The notes: a model not told the origin generated them from the sequence alone. DNA of 11,802 bases from Devosia sp. (GCA_028290245.1 JAQGKG010000331.1:1-11802), one strand, 5' to 3'; shown: positions 1 through 7,656, counted from the stretch's first letter. Made by a program: numbers and translations.

Positions 1-204
1 GCGTTGGCCGGTGACGGAGAAATAGATGATTGAGGCGAGGAGGATGCCGATGGCGCCGAAGCTGGTCCCAAGGGTGGGGGCGTGGACGCGCTCGTAGAAG
101 CTCTCGAAGCGGGCCATGCCGACGCAGCCGAGCAGGGTGAGGAGAGAGCCGGCTAGGGCGAAAAATGATATTACGATGGCGAGCCAGACGGGAACTTCGG
201 TCAT
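1..204 (-). CDS. mnhG: Na+/H+ antiporter subunit G (MnhG/MrpG/PhaG), partial, C-terminus cut off
   Basis: Small membrane subunit of the Mrp-type multisubunit cation/proton antiporter in the inner membrane. Only the first 68 residues are present; the reading frame is open at the left edge of the window. Two hydrophobic segments are visible (about residues 6-30 and 47-64). Between them lies the family hallmark FYERVHAPTLGTSFG (residues 36-50), preceded by a G-x-x-G-x-x-R stretch. The usual length is about 100-130 residues, so roughly a third to half is missing. The ATG overlaps the stop of mnhF in an ATGA tetranucleotide, and a strong ribosome binding site (GAGGTG, 5 nt before the ATG) fixes the start. 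It is the last Mrp gene in the canonical A-to-G order. Family and start are secure; the end cannot be judged. Confidence 0.93.
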   Translation of the reverse strand, partial: MTEVPVWLAIVISFFALAGSLLTLLGCVGMARFESFYERVHAPTLGTSFGAIGILLASIIYFSVTGQR

Positions 205-482
205 TCGATCACCTCGCCGCGCATCAGGAACTTGGCGAGAGCGACGGTGCTGACGAAGCCGAGAACGCCGATGACGAGGGCAGCTTCGAAATAGACGCTG
301 GAGCCGACGCGGATTCCGAACAGCACCAGCATCAGCATGGCGGCAACGTAGAAGGCGTCGAGTGCGAGGATGCGGTCCTGGGCGCGTGGACCGCGGATCA
401 TGCGGGTGGTGGCGGCGATCATGGCGCCAGCAAGCATGAGCTGGGAGACAAGTATGGACCAGAACAGGATGGTTTCGCTCAC
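201..482 (-). CDS. mnhF: Na+/H+ antiporter subunit F (MnhF/MrpF/PhaF)
   Basis: Small (93-residue) membrane subunit of the Mrp antiporter complex. Three hydrophobic helices are apparent (about residues 5-28, 41-59 and 63-85). The diagnostic family motif R-G-P-x-A-x-D-R-I-L-A-L-D lies at residues 30-42, with the conserved Asp36 and Asp42 between helices 1 and 2. The length is typical of the family. The start codon is GTG; its reverse complement overlaps the mnhE stop (GTGA). A GGAG ribosome binding site 8 nt upstream supports this start. The gene overlaps mnhG by 4 nt, so translation is probably coupled along the operon. In Mrp systems all small subunits are needed for assembly and activity of the whole complex; that role is inferred from the family, not seen here. 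Confidence 0.95.
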   Translation of the reverse strand: MSETILFWSILVSQLMLAGAMIAATTRMIRGPRAQDRILALDAFYVAAMLMLVLFGIRVGSSVYFEAALVIGVLGFVSTVALAKFLMRGEVIE

Positions 483-967
483 TGGAAAATCTCCAACAGC
501 AGGCGCTCATAGCGATGCTTGATGGTGTCGATCCAGGCCCGCTCGTCGACCAGATCGAGGACGTGGATCAGGACGGTGCCACGCGATGCGTCATATTCGA
601 GCCAGGCCGAGCCGGGGGTCGCTGTGATGATGCAGGCGAGGACGGCGAGAGCCGAACGGTCGCGCAGTTCCAGCGGCAACAGCAGGAAGCCGGAGGTTTG
701 CTCGCGATGGCGGCCTTGGAGCACGATGCGGGCGACGGCGATGTTGGAGCGCAGCACATCTACGGCGACCAGCGCCATGAGCTGGATGATCTTGAACGGT
801 TTGCGAATGTGGGGCTGTTCGGGCTGTAGCGCGGCGAGGGCGCGGCCGGCGAACAGGGCGACTACCGAGCCAAGCAGGATCTGGCCCAAGCCGAGCGACT
901 GCTGCAGCAGCAGCCAGAGGATCAGCATTCCGAGCGAGAGCAGCGGGTAGGGCAGGATTTGGCGCAT
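479..967 (-). CDS. mnhE: Na+/H+ antiporter subunit E (MnhE/MrpE/PhaE)
   Basis: Subunit E of the Mrp cation/proton antiporter, 162 residues, the usual size. The N-terminal part is hydrophobic (helices at about residues 5-22 and 28-45, then about 60-82). A more polar C-terminal domain follows and carries the family signatures: D-V-L-R-S-N-I-A-V-A-R around residues 70-80, TPGSAWLEY at residues 117-125 and LIHVLDL at residues 133-139. The ATG shares one base with the mnhD stop (TAATG), and a GAGGTG ribosome binding site stands 8 nt upstream, so the start is well fixed. The gene ends in a 4-nt overlap with the GTG of mnhF. The family is known to be important for assembly or stability of the complex; nothing in this copy looks degraded. 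Confidence 0.95.
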   Translation of the reverse strand: MRQILPYPLLSLGMLILWLLLQQSLGLGQILLGSVVALFAGRALAALQPEQPHIRKPFKIIQLMALVAVDVLRSNIAVARIVLQGRHREQTSGFLLLPLELRDRSALAVLACIITATPGSAWLEYDASRGTVLIHVLDLVDERAWIDTIKHRYERLLLEIFQ

Positions 968-2586
968 TATGGCAGCACCTCACCGACCAAGGGTGTGGCG
1001 AGGATATTGCCGATTTCGATGGCGGGAGATTGGAGGATTTCGGCCATCACATACATGTAGTCCATCACCGGGCCGGCCATAACGGTCATCACGACTGTGA
1101 GGCCGATCAGCAGCAGTATCGGCGCGATCTCGATAACGCGCACGGGGGCAGGGTGATCGGACATGGTGGCCCAAAAGGTGCTGATGCCGGTCCGGGTCAG
1201 CGCAACCAGCGCGGCAAAGCCTGAGAAGATCATTAGGACCGCCAGCCACCATGCAGCGGGCGTGATGGTGGCCGCCTCGGTTAGGCCGTGCGGATTGAAT
1301 ATTGCCGAGATAATGGCGAACTTGCCGAGGAAACCAGCGAGCGGTGGCAGGCCCGCGATCAGCAGGACGCAGAGGGCAAAGCAAATGCCGAGCATCGCCA
1401 GTGCGCCGGGGATGGCCATGCCGATTTCGTCGTTCTCATTGTCTTCCTCGTCGTCGCCATAGGCTTCGAGGGTGATGGCGAGCACATCGGCGCCGGCGAT
1501 GCGGATGCGTTCGAGCAGTTCGACGATGAGGAAGAAGGCGCTAATGGCGAGGGTCGAAACGACCAGATAGTAGAGCGCGCCACCGGTGATGAAGGCGTTG
1601 CCCATGCCGATGGCGGCCAACAGTGTGCCGGACGAAACCAGCACGCAATAGCCGGCGAGGCGAGCAGTGGTCTGGGAGGCGAGCACGCCGACTGCGCCGA
1701 AAGCGATGGTGGCCATGCCGCCGACTTGGAGCACGGTTTGGCCTAGACCGGCAGAGGCCCCGGCCTCGACGCCGAAGGCAAGGGTCGAGAGGCGCAGCAC
1801 CGCGTAGACGCCGACCTTGGTCATGATGGCGAAGACAGCGGCAACAGGAGCCGAGGCGGCGGCATAGGTGGTGGGCAGCCAGAAGCCGAGCGGCCACATG
1901 CCTGCTTTGAGGAGGAATGCGAGGCCTAGGATTGCGGCGCCGGCTTCGAGCAGGCCGCGGTCGAGTTCGGGAATGGTGGCGACCTTGGCGGCAAGGTCGG
2001 CCATGTTGAGCGTACCCGTGACGCCATAGATCAGCGCGGCGCCGATCAGGAACAGGAAGGATGCGCCGAGGTTGACAGCGACATAGTGCAGGCCCGCCTT
2101 GATGCGGGCGAGGCCGAGACCATGCAACGCCAGACCGTAAGAGGCGGCCAGCATGACTTCGAAGAACACGAAGAGATTGAAAATGTCGCCGGTGAGGAAG
2201 GCACCGTTCAGGCCCATCAACAGGAACTGAAACAGAGTGTGGAAATTCGGGCCGGCGGCATGCCAGCGGGCCAGCGAATAGACCAGCGCTGAAATGCCCA
2301 GCACGGACGTCAGGAGGACCATCATGGCCGAGAGGCGGTCGGCGACGAGGACGATGCCGAAGGGGACGGGCCAGTTGCCGATCGGGTAGCTGGCGGCCAG
2401 CAGGTCGGTCGGGTTGGCGGCCTGGACCACCATCATAATGCTGATGACCAGAAGCAAGCCGGTGGCGAAGACGTTGATGAAGGCCTTGGCGACGCGCTGG
2501 CGATCATCGAACATCAGCATCAGGGCGCCCGCTACCAGCGGCAACAGGATCGGCAAGACGACGAGGTGGTCGAGCAGGCTGTTCAT
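967..2586 (-). CDS. mnhD: Na+/H+ antiporter subunit D (MnhD/MrpD/PhaD), NuoM/N-like proton-translocating subunit
   Basis: Large polytopic subunit (539 residues, about 14 helices) related to the antiporter-like subunits NuoM/NuoN of respiratory complex I; thought to form one of the ion pathways of the Mrp complex. Conserved charged residues lie where the family predicts: Glu143 in the FFEVMLAASYGL segment, Lys227 in LLKAGMWPLGFWLP, Lys257 in the following helix (MTKVGVYAV), and Lys422 in AGLPPLAGFLGKF. The frame is open 22 codons further upstream, but that extension is polar and lies inside mnhC. The ATG chosen here is 1 nt after the mnhC stop and gives the hydrophobic N-terminus MNSLLDHLVVLPILLPLVAG, preceded by a GGGAG site 10 nt upstream. 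One oddity is a very acidic stretch at residues 374-387 (EAYGDDEEDNENDE) in a loop between helices. Downstream it shares one base with mnhE. Confidence 0.95.
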   Translation of the reverse strand: MNSLLDHLVVLPILLPLVAGALMLMFDDRQRVAKAFINVFATGLLLVISIMMVVQAANPTDLLAASYPIGNWPVPFGIVLVADRLSAMMVLLTSVLGISALVYSLARWHAAGPNFHTLFQFLLMGLNGAFLTGDIFNLFVFFEVMLAASYGLALHGLGLARIKAGLHYVAVNLGASFLFLIGAALIYGVTGTLNMADLAAKVATIPELDRGLLEAGAAILGLAFLLKAGMWPLGFWLPTTYAAASAPVAAVFAIMTKVGVYAVLRLSTLAFGVEAGASAGLGQTVLQVGGMATIAFGAVGVLASQTTARLAGYCVLVSSGTLLAAIGMGNAFITGGALYYLVVSTLAISAFFLIVELLERIRIAGADVLAITLEAYGDDEEDNENDEIGMAIPGALAMLGICFALCVLLIAGLPPLAGFLGKFAIISAIFNPHGLTEAATITPAAWWLAVLMIFSGFAALVALTRTGISTFWATMSDHPAPVRVIEIAPILLLIGLTVVMTVMAGPVMDYMYVMAEILQSPAIEIGNILATPLVGEVLP

Positions 2587-2587
2587 C

Positions 2588-2926
2588 TCAGCGCTGCTCC
2601 CTGCCGTCGACATGATCGGTGCCCGTGACGCCACGGGCGGCGAGCAGGACAACGAGGAACAGCGCGGTCATGGCGAAGCCGATAACGATGGCGGTCAGCA
2701 CCAGCGCCTGTGGTACCGGATCCGCGAACTGAGTGGGGTCGATGGTGCCGCTGGCGGTAACCGGCGCTGCGCCAACCTTGAGGCGTCCCATCGAGAAGAT
2801 GAAAAGGTTGACCGCATAGGACAGTAGCGACAGCCCGATGATGACCTGGAAGGTGCGCGGGCGCAGCATCAGGAAGACGCCGCAAGAGGTCAGCACGCCG
2901 ATGCCGATGGCTAGAACGAGTTCCAT
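2588..2926 (-). CDS. mnhC: Na+/H+ antiporter subunit C (MnhC/MrpC/PhaC), NuoK-like
   Basis: Small three-helix subunit (112 residues) homologous to NuoK of complex I. Helices are at about residues 2-20, 28-46 and 73-96. The family signature DPVPQALVLTAIVIGFA (residues 69-85) is intact, preceded by the usual polar loop with a T-x-x-x-D-P pattern. The ATG shares one base with the stop of the mnhA-B gene (TGATG), and a GGTGGAG ribosome binding site lies 8 nt upstream. The gene stops 1 nt before the mnhD ATG. Its length, order and motifs are all standard for a working Mrp operon. MrpC and MrpD sit next to each other in known complexes, matching their adjacency here; this is family knowledge, not visible in the sequence. 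Confidence 0.96.
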   Translation of the reverse strand: MELVLAIGIGVLTSCGVFLMLRPRTFQVIIGLSLLSYAVNLFIFSMGRLKVGAAPVTASGTIDPTQFADPVPQALVLTAIVIGFAMTALFLVVLLAARGVTGTDHVDGREQR

Positions 2927-5868
2927 CAGCGTATCTCCACCGGTGCGTCGGACGACACTTCGGCTTCCCTGATTGGGGCTGCGTTTCGGGCGGCCTTGGG
3001 CGAGCGGATCGACTGGTGGGCCAGCGCGATCAGGATCAGCACGGTGGCGCCGACGACAAGGCTGAACACGCCGAGATCGAAGATCAGTGCCGAGGCGAGG
3101 GGGACGCGGCCGATGTAGGGGATTTCCACGTACTGGAAGGCGGTAGTCATGAAAGGGTAGCCGACGACCTGCGCGGCCACGCCGACCAGCAAAGCCAGCA
3201 ACAGGCCGGAGCCGATCCAGCGGACTGGCAGGATACGCAGGCGGTCTTCGACCCAGCGGGTGCCGCCGGCCATATATTGCAGGATGAAGCCGATGGACAT
3301 GACGATGCCCGCAGCAAAGCCGCCGCCGGGCTGATCGTGGCCGCGCAAGAACAGATGTACCGCCAGAACGATGATAACCGGGAACATCCAGTTCATGATG
3401 ACCGAGGGGATCAGCAGATATTCGTTGACGGTGTCGCCCTCGCTCCGCTCGGGCGCACGGTCGTCGAACTCATTCTGAATGCGCTGCTGCTCGGGCTTGG
3501 CGATGGATTCGCGCGCCGGACGGAAGCGGCGTAGCGTGGAAAACACTGTGAGCGCGACGATGCCGAGTACGGTGATTTCGCCCAATGTATCGAAGGCGCG
3601 GAAATCGACCAGCATGACGTTGACGACATTGGTGCCGCCACCGAGCTTGTAGGCGTTTTCGAGGAAATATTCGGAAATGCCCGGTGGGATTTGGCGCGTC
3701 ATTACCGCGTAGGCGATGATTGTCATGCCGACACCGGCGAGGCCAGCCAGCACCAGGTCGCGATAGCGGCGCAAGCGGGCTTTCATAAGCTGGGCTTCGT
3801 CGCGCATGTCCTCGACGCGCTTTGGCAGCCAGCGCAGGCCGAGCAGGATCAGCACGGTGGTGACGATTTCGACCAGAAGCTGGGTGATTGCGAGATCGGG
3901 GGCCGAGAACCAGACGAAGGTGATGCAGGTGACGATGCCGGTGCCGCCGAGCAGGACCAGCGACACGAGGCGGTGGAACTTGGCCTGCTGCGCGGCCGCG
4001 ACGGCGCAAACAATGCCGACGGCCCAGAGCAGGGCAAAGGCGGGATCGAAGCCAGCGATGGTCAGATTGATGCCGCCGAGACGGGTGACCAGCAGGGATG
4101 CGGGCAAGCCGACCGCCAAAAGAAACAGCATGAACAGTTGAGGCTGCAGGCGGCGGGTGCCGAAGCGGGCCTCGAGGCGGCGCGCCCACTTCGAGGTAAT
4201 GGTCAGCATGATGCGCTCGAAGATGCGCTGGCCCTTGAGCTGGCGGATCAGCGGCGGGCCATCGACGCCCTTAGCGAGATAGCCGTAGAGCGCCCAATAG
4301 AGCAGCACGCCGCCGACCAGGGCAATGGCGCTCATGGCGAGGGCGAAGTTGAAGCCGTGCCAGACCGAAAGGCTGTAGTAGGGCGTATCGGGACCGGTGA
4401 CGGAGACTACCGCCGCTGCCAGATATGGCGCGATGGTGATGCCCGGAATGATGCCGACGACGAGACAGATCAGGACCAGGATTTCGATGGGCCGGCGCAT
4501 CAGGGCGGGCGGCTCGTGCGGTACCTTGCTGAGGCCTTCGGGCTTGGGGCCGAAGAACACGCCATGCACGAAGCGCAGCGAATAGACCACGGCGAACATG
4601 CTGCCGATGGTGGCGCCGATCGGCAACGCCAGATTGACGAAGGCATTGGCGTCGCGCTCGGCGGTTTCGGCGAAGAACATTTCCTTGGACAGGAAGCCGT
4701 TCAGCAACGGCACGCCGGCCATGGCCGCACTGGCCACCATGGCGAGGGTGGCGGTGAACGGCATGAAGCGGAACAGGCCGCTGAGTTTTCGGATATCGCG
4801 CGTGCCGGTCTCGTGGTCGATGATCCCGGCGGCCATGAACAACGACGCTTTGAAGGTGGCGTGGTTGGCGATGTGGAAAATCGCGGCCACGGTGGCGAGG
4901 GGCGTCGACATGCCGAGCAGGGTGGTGATCAATCCGAGATGGCTGATAGTCGAATAGGCCAGCAGGCCCTTGAGGTCGGTCTGGAAAATGGCGGCATAGG
5001 CGCCAAAGATCAGCGTTGCCATGCCAGCGCAGGTGACGATCCAGAACCACGCATCGGTGCCGGCCATGACGGGCCAAAAGCGGACCAGCAGGAACACGCC
5101 CGCCTTCACCATGGTGGCAGAATGCAGGTAAGCCGAGACGGGCGTTGGCGCCGCCATGGCGTGGGGCAGCCAGAAGTGGAAGGGGAACTGCGCGCTCTTG
5201 GTCAGGGCGCCGAGCAGCACCAGCAGCAGGGCTGGCAGATAGAGGCTGGATTCGCGGATCAGGTCGCCCGAGGCCAGGACCACGTCTAGATCGTAGCTGC
5301 CGACGATCTGGCCGATGATCAGCATGCCGATCAGCAAGCCGAGACCACCGAGCCCAGTCACTGTCAGCGCCATACGCGCGCCATCACGCGCCTGGGCGAG
5401 GTGGAACCAGTAGCCGATCAGCAGGAACGAGGTGAGCGAGGTCAGCTCCCAGAAGATCACCAGCTGGATAATGTTGCCGGAGAGGACGAGGCCGAGCATC
5501 GAGCCCATGAAAGCCAGGAAGAACGCGAAGAAGCGCGGCACCGGGTCCTTGGGCGACATGTAATAGCGCGCATAGAGCACGACGAGGAAGCCGACGCCGG
5601 TGATCAACATGCCGAACAGCCAGGAAAAGCCGTCGAGCCGCAAAATCAGATTGAGGTGGAGTGCGGGTATCCACTGGATCTCCTGACGCACCACGCCGCC
5701 GTGGGCGACTTGAGGAAACAGGTAGATCATGATGCCGAGACCGGCGACGGCCACAGTTCCTGCTAACCAGACCTCGGCATTGCGTGCGTTCTGAGGAAGC
5801 AGGGCGGCCACGAGGGCGGCGCCGAACGGCAGCAGCAAAGCGAGTGTCAGCAAGAATGATGGCGTCAT
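2926..5868 (-). CDS. mnhA: Fused Na+/H+ antiporter subunits A and B (MnhA-MnhB, 'group 2' MrpA')
   Basis: First and largest protein of the antiporter (980 residues from the ATG used here). Residues about 1-500 are a NuoL-like proton-channel domain: Glu141 in FWELTSLTSFLLIGYW, Lys224 in LTKSAQFPFHFWLP, His249 and Lys255 in LHSATMVKAG, the histidine-rich FHIANHATFKASLF (about 331-344), and Lys395 in NGFLSKEMFF. Residues about 625-685 are an MbhD-like segment (FSAPDLAITQLLVEIV); about 705-785 an MbhE-like segment (VDFRAFDTLGEITVLGI). A polar linker (about 785-814) leads to a complete MnhB domain (about 815-950) with GHDQPGGGF at 843-851. A GTG five codons upstream (5883) is in frame, but its only purine-rich site touches it; GAAGGTG lies 12 nt from the ATG, so I prefer the ATG. 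No separate mnhB exists here. The A-B fusion is a known operon variant. Confidence 0.94.
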   Translation of the reverse strand: MTPSFLLTLALLLPFGAALVAALLPQNARNAEVWLAGTVAVAGLGIMIYLFPQVAHGGVVRQEIQWIPALHLNLILRLDGFSWLFGMLITGVGFLVVLYARYYMSPKDPVPRFFAFFLAFMGSMLGLVLSGNIIQLVIFWELTSLTSFLLIGYWFHLAQARDGARMALTVTGLGGLGLLIGMLIIGQIVGSYDLDVVLASGDLIRESSLYLPALLLVLLGALTKSAQFPFHFWLPHAMAAPTPVSAYLHSATMVKAGVFLLVRFWPVMAGTDAWFWIVTCAGMATLIFGAYAAIFQTDLKGLLAYSTISHLGLITTLLGMSTPLATVAAIFHIANHATFKASLFMAAGIIDHETGTRDIRKLSGLFRFMPFTATLAMVASAAMAGVPLLNGFLSKEMFFAETAERDANAFVNLALPIGATIGSMFAVVYSLRFVHGVFFGPKPEGLSKVPHEPPALMRRPIEILVLICLVVGIIPGITIAPYLAAAVVSVTGPDTPYYSLSVWHGFNFALAMSAIALVGGVLLYWALYGYLAKGVDGPPLIRQLKGQRIFERIMLTITSKWARRLEARFGTRRLQPQLFMLFLLAVGLPASLLVTRLGGINLTIAGFDPAFALLWAVGIVCAVAAAQQAKFHRLVSLVLLGGTGIVTCITFVWFSAPDLAITQLLVEIVTTVLILLGLRWLPKRVEDMRDEAQLMKARLRRYRDLVLAGLAGVGMTIIAYAVMTRQIPPGISEYFLENAYKLGGGTNVVNVMLVDFRAFDTLGEITVLGIVALTVFSTLRRFRPARESIAKPEQQRIQNEFDDRAPERSEGDTVNEYLLIPSVIMNWMFPVIIVLAVHLFLRGHDQPGGGFAAGIVMSIGFILQYMAGGTRWVEDRLRILPVRWIGSGLLLALLVGVAAQVVGYPFMTTAFQYVEIPYIGRVPLASALIFDLGVFSLVVGATVLILIALAHQSIRSPKAARNAAPIREAEVSSDAPVEIR

Positions 5869-6057
5869 TATCGCGAGGGGCACCTTCAGATCGGGAAATG
5901 TGGGTAAGCGCGATCTTGTTTAGAACGGCTACAATCGTTTTTGGTCTGCGACAGGGCAATGCGCAACCCCGAATGTAGTCGCATGGCAGAAAAGTCGCAG
6001 TCTATCGATTGGGATCGCGAACTGCGGGATCTTTACATAGCGAAACGCATGTTTGTA
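5869..6057. other. Intergenic region between the ABC exporter operon and the mnh operon
   Basis: This 189-nt gap must hold the end of the ABC transcript and the start of the mnh transcript, both on the minus strand. I see no strong intrinsic terminator: the best hairpin near 6013-6031 (gatc/gatc arms with internal mismatches) has no T-run. I see no convincing -35/-10 pair upstream of mnhA either; the nearest sequences (TTGCCC or TTGTAG as -35 boxes) lack good -10 partners. A 7-bp inverted repeat, ctgcgac at 5946-5952 and gtcgcag at 5994-6000, with a further gtcgca at 5978-5983, could be an operator but may be chance. A short open frame on the plus strand (5983-6138) is discussed among the findings. 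Confidence 0.5.
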
Positions 6058-6858
6058 CTAGCCACCCGCGCCCTGATAGCGGCTCATGGCATAGCGCCAA
6101 TGGGCAATGGCGATCAGCGTGAGCAGGGGACCGGCTAGCAAGGCCGCGAGCCAGGCGAAGTCCCCGAGCAGGGGCACCGGCTTGTCGAGCAGGACGGCGA
6201 CCGGGACGGCGCTGATATAGGCCAGCGGCACAATGGTGAGCATGACGGCCTGAATGCCGGCGGGAAATATGTTGAGCGGGTAGCGCGTCAGCTCCCAGAA
6301 GCCGAAGAAGATGGCGAACAGGTGGTTGGAGCGGACCCAAATCATGGCGGTGGCGCCAATCATGGTGATGACCGCGCCGGTGACCGACATGGCGCTGAGC
6401 AGGCTGCCGACGAAGAATAGCGCCGTGCCAATCGACCAAGACACCTGCGCTGCCAGTAGCGCCCAGACCAGCACGGGAATTGCCAGGATGATATGGCCGG
6501 CATAGCCGATATTGAGGCCCGAGAAGATCAGATAGGCCCAGGTGTTGATTGGCTTGGTGAGAAGCGCATCAAGCGTGCCAAGGCGCACCAGATCATCGAG
6601 ATTGCGCAACTGAGTGAAGCTCACCGAGGCGCCCAGGGCGTAGGCGAGGAGCTGGAAGGAGAACAGCAGGGCGAGTTCCGGCCAGTTCCAGCCGCCCAGC
6701 AGTTGGAACTTTTGCAGCAGGATCCACATGCCCAGCAGCACGGCGCCGTATGACACGATCTGCGCTAAGCGATCGAGCCAGAAGGCGCCGCGATATTCCA
6801 TCTGAGACTTGATGTACATGCTGACCAGCAGCAGCAGGGTACCGAGAGTGCGTCGCAT
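6058..6858 (-). CDS. ABC-2 family exporter permease (DUF990/COG3694-COG4587 type), second permease
   Basis: Integral membrane protein of 266 residues with about six hydrophobic helices, one of two non-identical permeases of an ABC exporter. The N-terminus is a short amphipathic segment (YIKSQMEYRGAFW, about residues 15-27) typical of this family. The family-like stretch G-T-L-D-A-L-L-T-K-P-I-N-T-W-A-Y-L (about 94-110) matches the equivalent G-D-V-A-V-W-L-L-K-P segment of the partner permease, so the two look like paralogues forming a heterodimeric pore. The start ATG is 3 nt after the stop of the upstream permease, with a strong GGGAGG site 7 nt before it. The stop is TAG. Substrate unknown: as I recall, related cyanobacterial proteins have been tied to methyl viologen export, but that does not identify the substrate here. 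Last gene of the three-gene operon. Confidence 0.88.
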   Translation of the reverse strand: MRRTLGTLLLLVSMYIKSQMEYRGAFWLDRLAQIVSYGAVLLGMWILLQKFQLLGGWNWPELALLFSFQLLAYALGASVSFTQLRNLDDLVRLGTLDALLTKPINTWAYLIFSGLNIGYAGHIILAIPVLVWALLAAQVSWSIGTALFFVGSLLSAMSVTGAVITMIGATAMIWVRSNHLFAIFFGFWELTRYPLNIFPAGIQAVMLTIVPLAYISAVPVAVLLDKPVPLLGDFAWLAALLAGPLLTLIAIAHWRYAMSRYQGAGG

Positions 6859-6861
6859 AGC

Positions 6862-7656
6862 TCAGCCTCCCTGCACAGTGATGCGGGAGGCGGCGCGGCG
6901 CCAGAGTAGGGTCAATGTCAAGGTGAGCAGGCCGGCCCAGGCGATACCGAAGCCGAAATAAAGCAGGGTCTGCATTATGTCGAGGCGGCCTAGCCAAACA
7001 GCGGATGGATAGTAGACCAGCCAGGCCAGCGGCTGATGGCTGGCGATGCTGCCGAAGGGTTCGGGAAAGAACCAGAACGGAATGAGCAGGCCTGACAGCA
7101 GGCTGATCAGGCTTTGCAGCAGCCATTCCAGCGAGAAGATGGTCATCAGCCAGAAGGCCAATACGCCGAAGATGGCGGCGCAGAGGAAATGGATGATGAA
7201 GCTCAAGCCGCAATAGGCGACGAACATGACGCCGTGGAACAGGCTGGCCGGAGGATGCATGCCATAGACCAAGGCGACGATGACTATGGTGGGGACGACC
7301 GCAAGCAGGAAAGTATAGGCGGAGGCGCCGGCTTCGATGGACAGCAGATAGAGCGGGTAATGCACGGGCTTGAGCAGCCAGACGGCGACGTCGCCGGTTT
7401 TGAGCGCAGTGCCGACGTGGCGGATGATGCGATCGTAGCGTGTTGCGCCCATTACCACGCCGCCCAGCAGGGCATAGGTGATCATGTCGCCAATGGAGAT
7501 GCGATCGACGGCGGTGACGCCGGCATAGACGGCCAGCCAGATGGCGACGCGGGCGAAGACCTGCACCAGCTTACCGAAGATATTGGCCCAGACCTCGTTG
7601 CGATAGGCGAGGCTGGTGAGAAAGCCGCTGCGGACGAAGGCGGTGTAGGCGCTCAT
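6862..7656 (-). CDS. ABC-2 family exporter permease (DUF990/COG3694-COG4587 type), first permease
   Basis: Integral membrane protein of 264 residues with about six hydrophobic helices and an amphipathic N-terminus (FLTSLAYRNEVWANIFGKL, about residues 12-30). A loop motif LLKPVHYPLYLL (residues 94-105) is the counterpart of LLTKPINTWAYL in the neighbouring permease. The long stretch FWLMTIFSLEWLLQSLISLLSG, about residues 167-190, precedes LIPFWFFPEPF, a pattern common in this permease family. The start ATG overlaps the ATPase stop as ATGA. No purine-rich ribosome binding site precedes it, so translation probably relies on coupling to the ATPase gene, which would help make subunits in matching amounts. 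No signal peptide or extra domain is visible. The family assignment is from recognition of the sequence pattern; substrate is unknown. Confidence 0.88.
   Translation of the reverse strand: MSAYTAFVRSGFLTSLAYRNEVWANIFGKLVQVFARVAIWLAVYAGVTAVDRISIGDMITYALLGGVVMGATRYDRIIRHVGTALKTGDVAVWLLKPVHYPLYLLSIEAGASAYTFLLAVVPTIVIVALVYGMHPPASLFHGVMFVAYCGLSFIIHFLCAAIFGVLAFWLMTIFSLEWLLQSLISLLSGLLIPFWFFPEPFGSIASHQPLAWLVYYPSAVWLGRLDIMQTLLYFGFGIAWAGLLTLTLTLLWRRAASRITVQGG

Noticed and set aside
2587..2652. N-terminal extension of MnhD by 22 residues
   Set aside because: The extension is polar, lies wholly inside mnhC, and the inner ATG has a suitable ribosome binding site and gives the normal hydrophobic N-terminus.
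3691..5289. 532-codon open frame on the plus strand opposite mnhA
   Set aside because: Its composition (rich in Gln, Asp, Glu, Gly, His, Ala) is what a high-GC gene gives when read backwards; the minus-strand frame has all MnhA motifs, and the plus-strand frame shows no recognisable domain.
5869..5883. GTG start for MnhA five codons upstream of the ATG
   Set aside because: The purine-rich GAAG touches the GTG directly, too close to act as a ribosome binding site, whereas GAAGGTG is 12 nt from the ATG. It cannot be fully excluded.
6013..6031. Hairpin after the ABC permease as an intrinsic terminator
   Set aside because: The arms have internal mismatches and no T-run follows on the minus strand.
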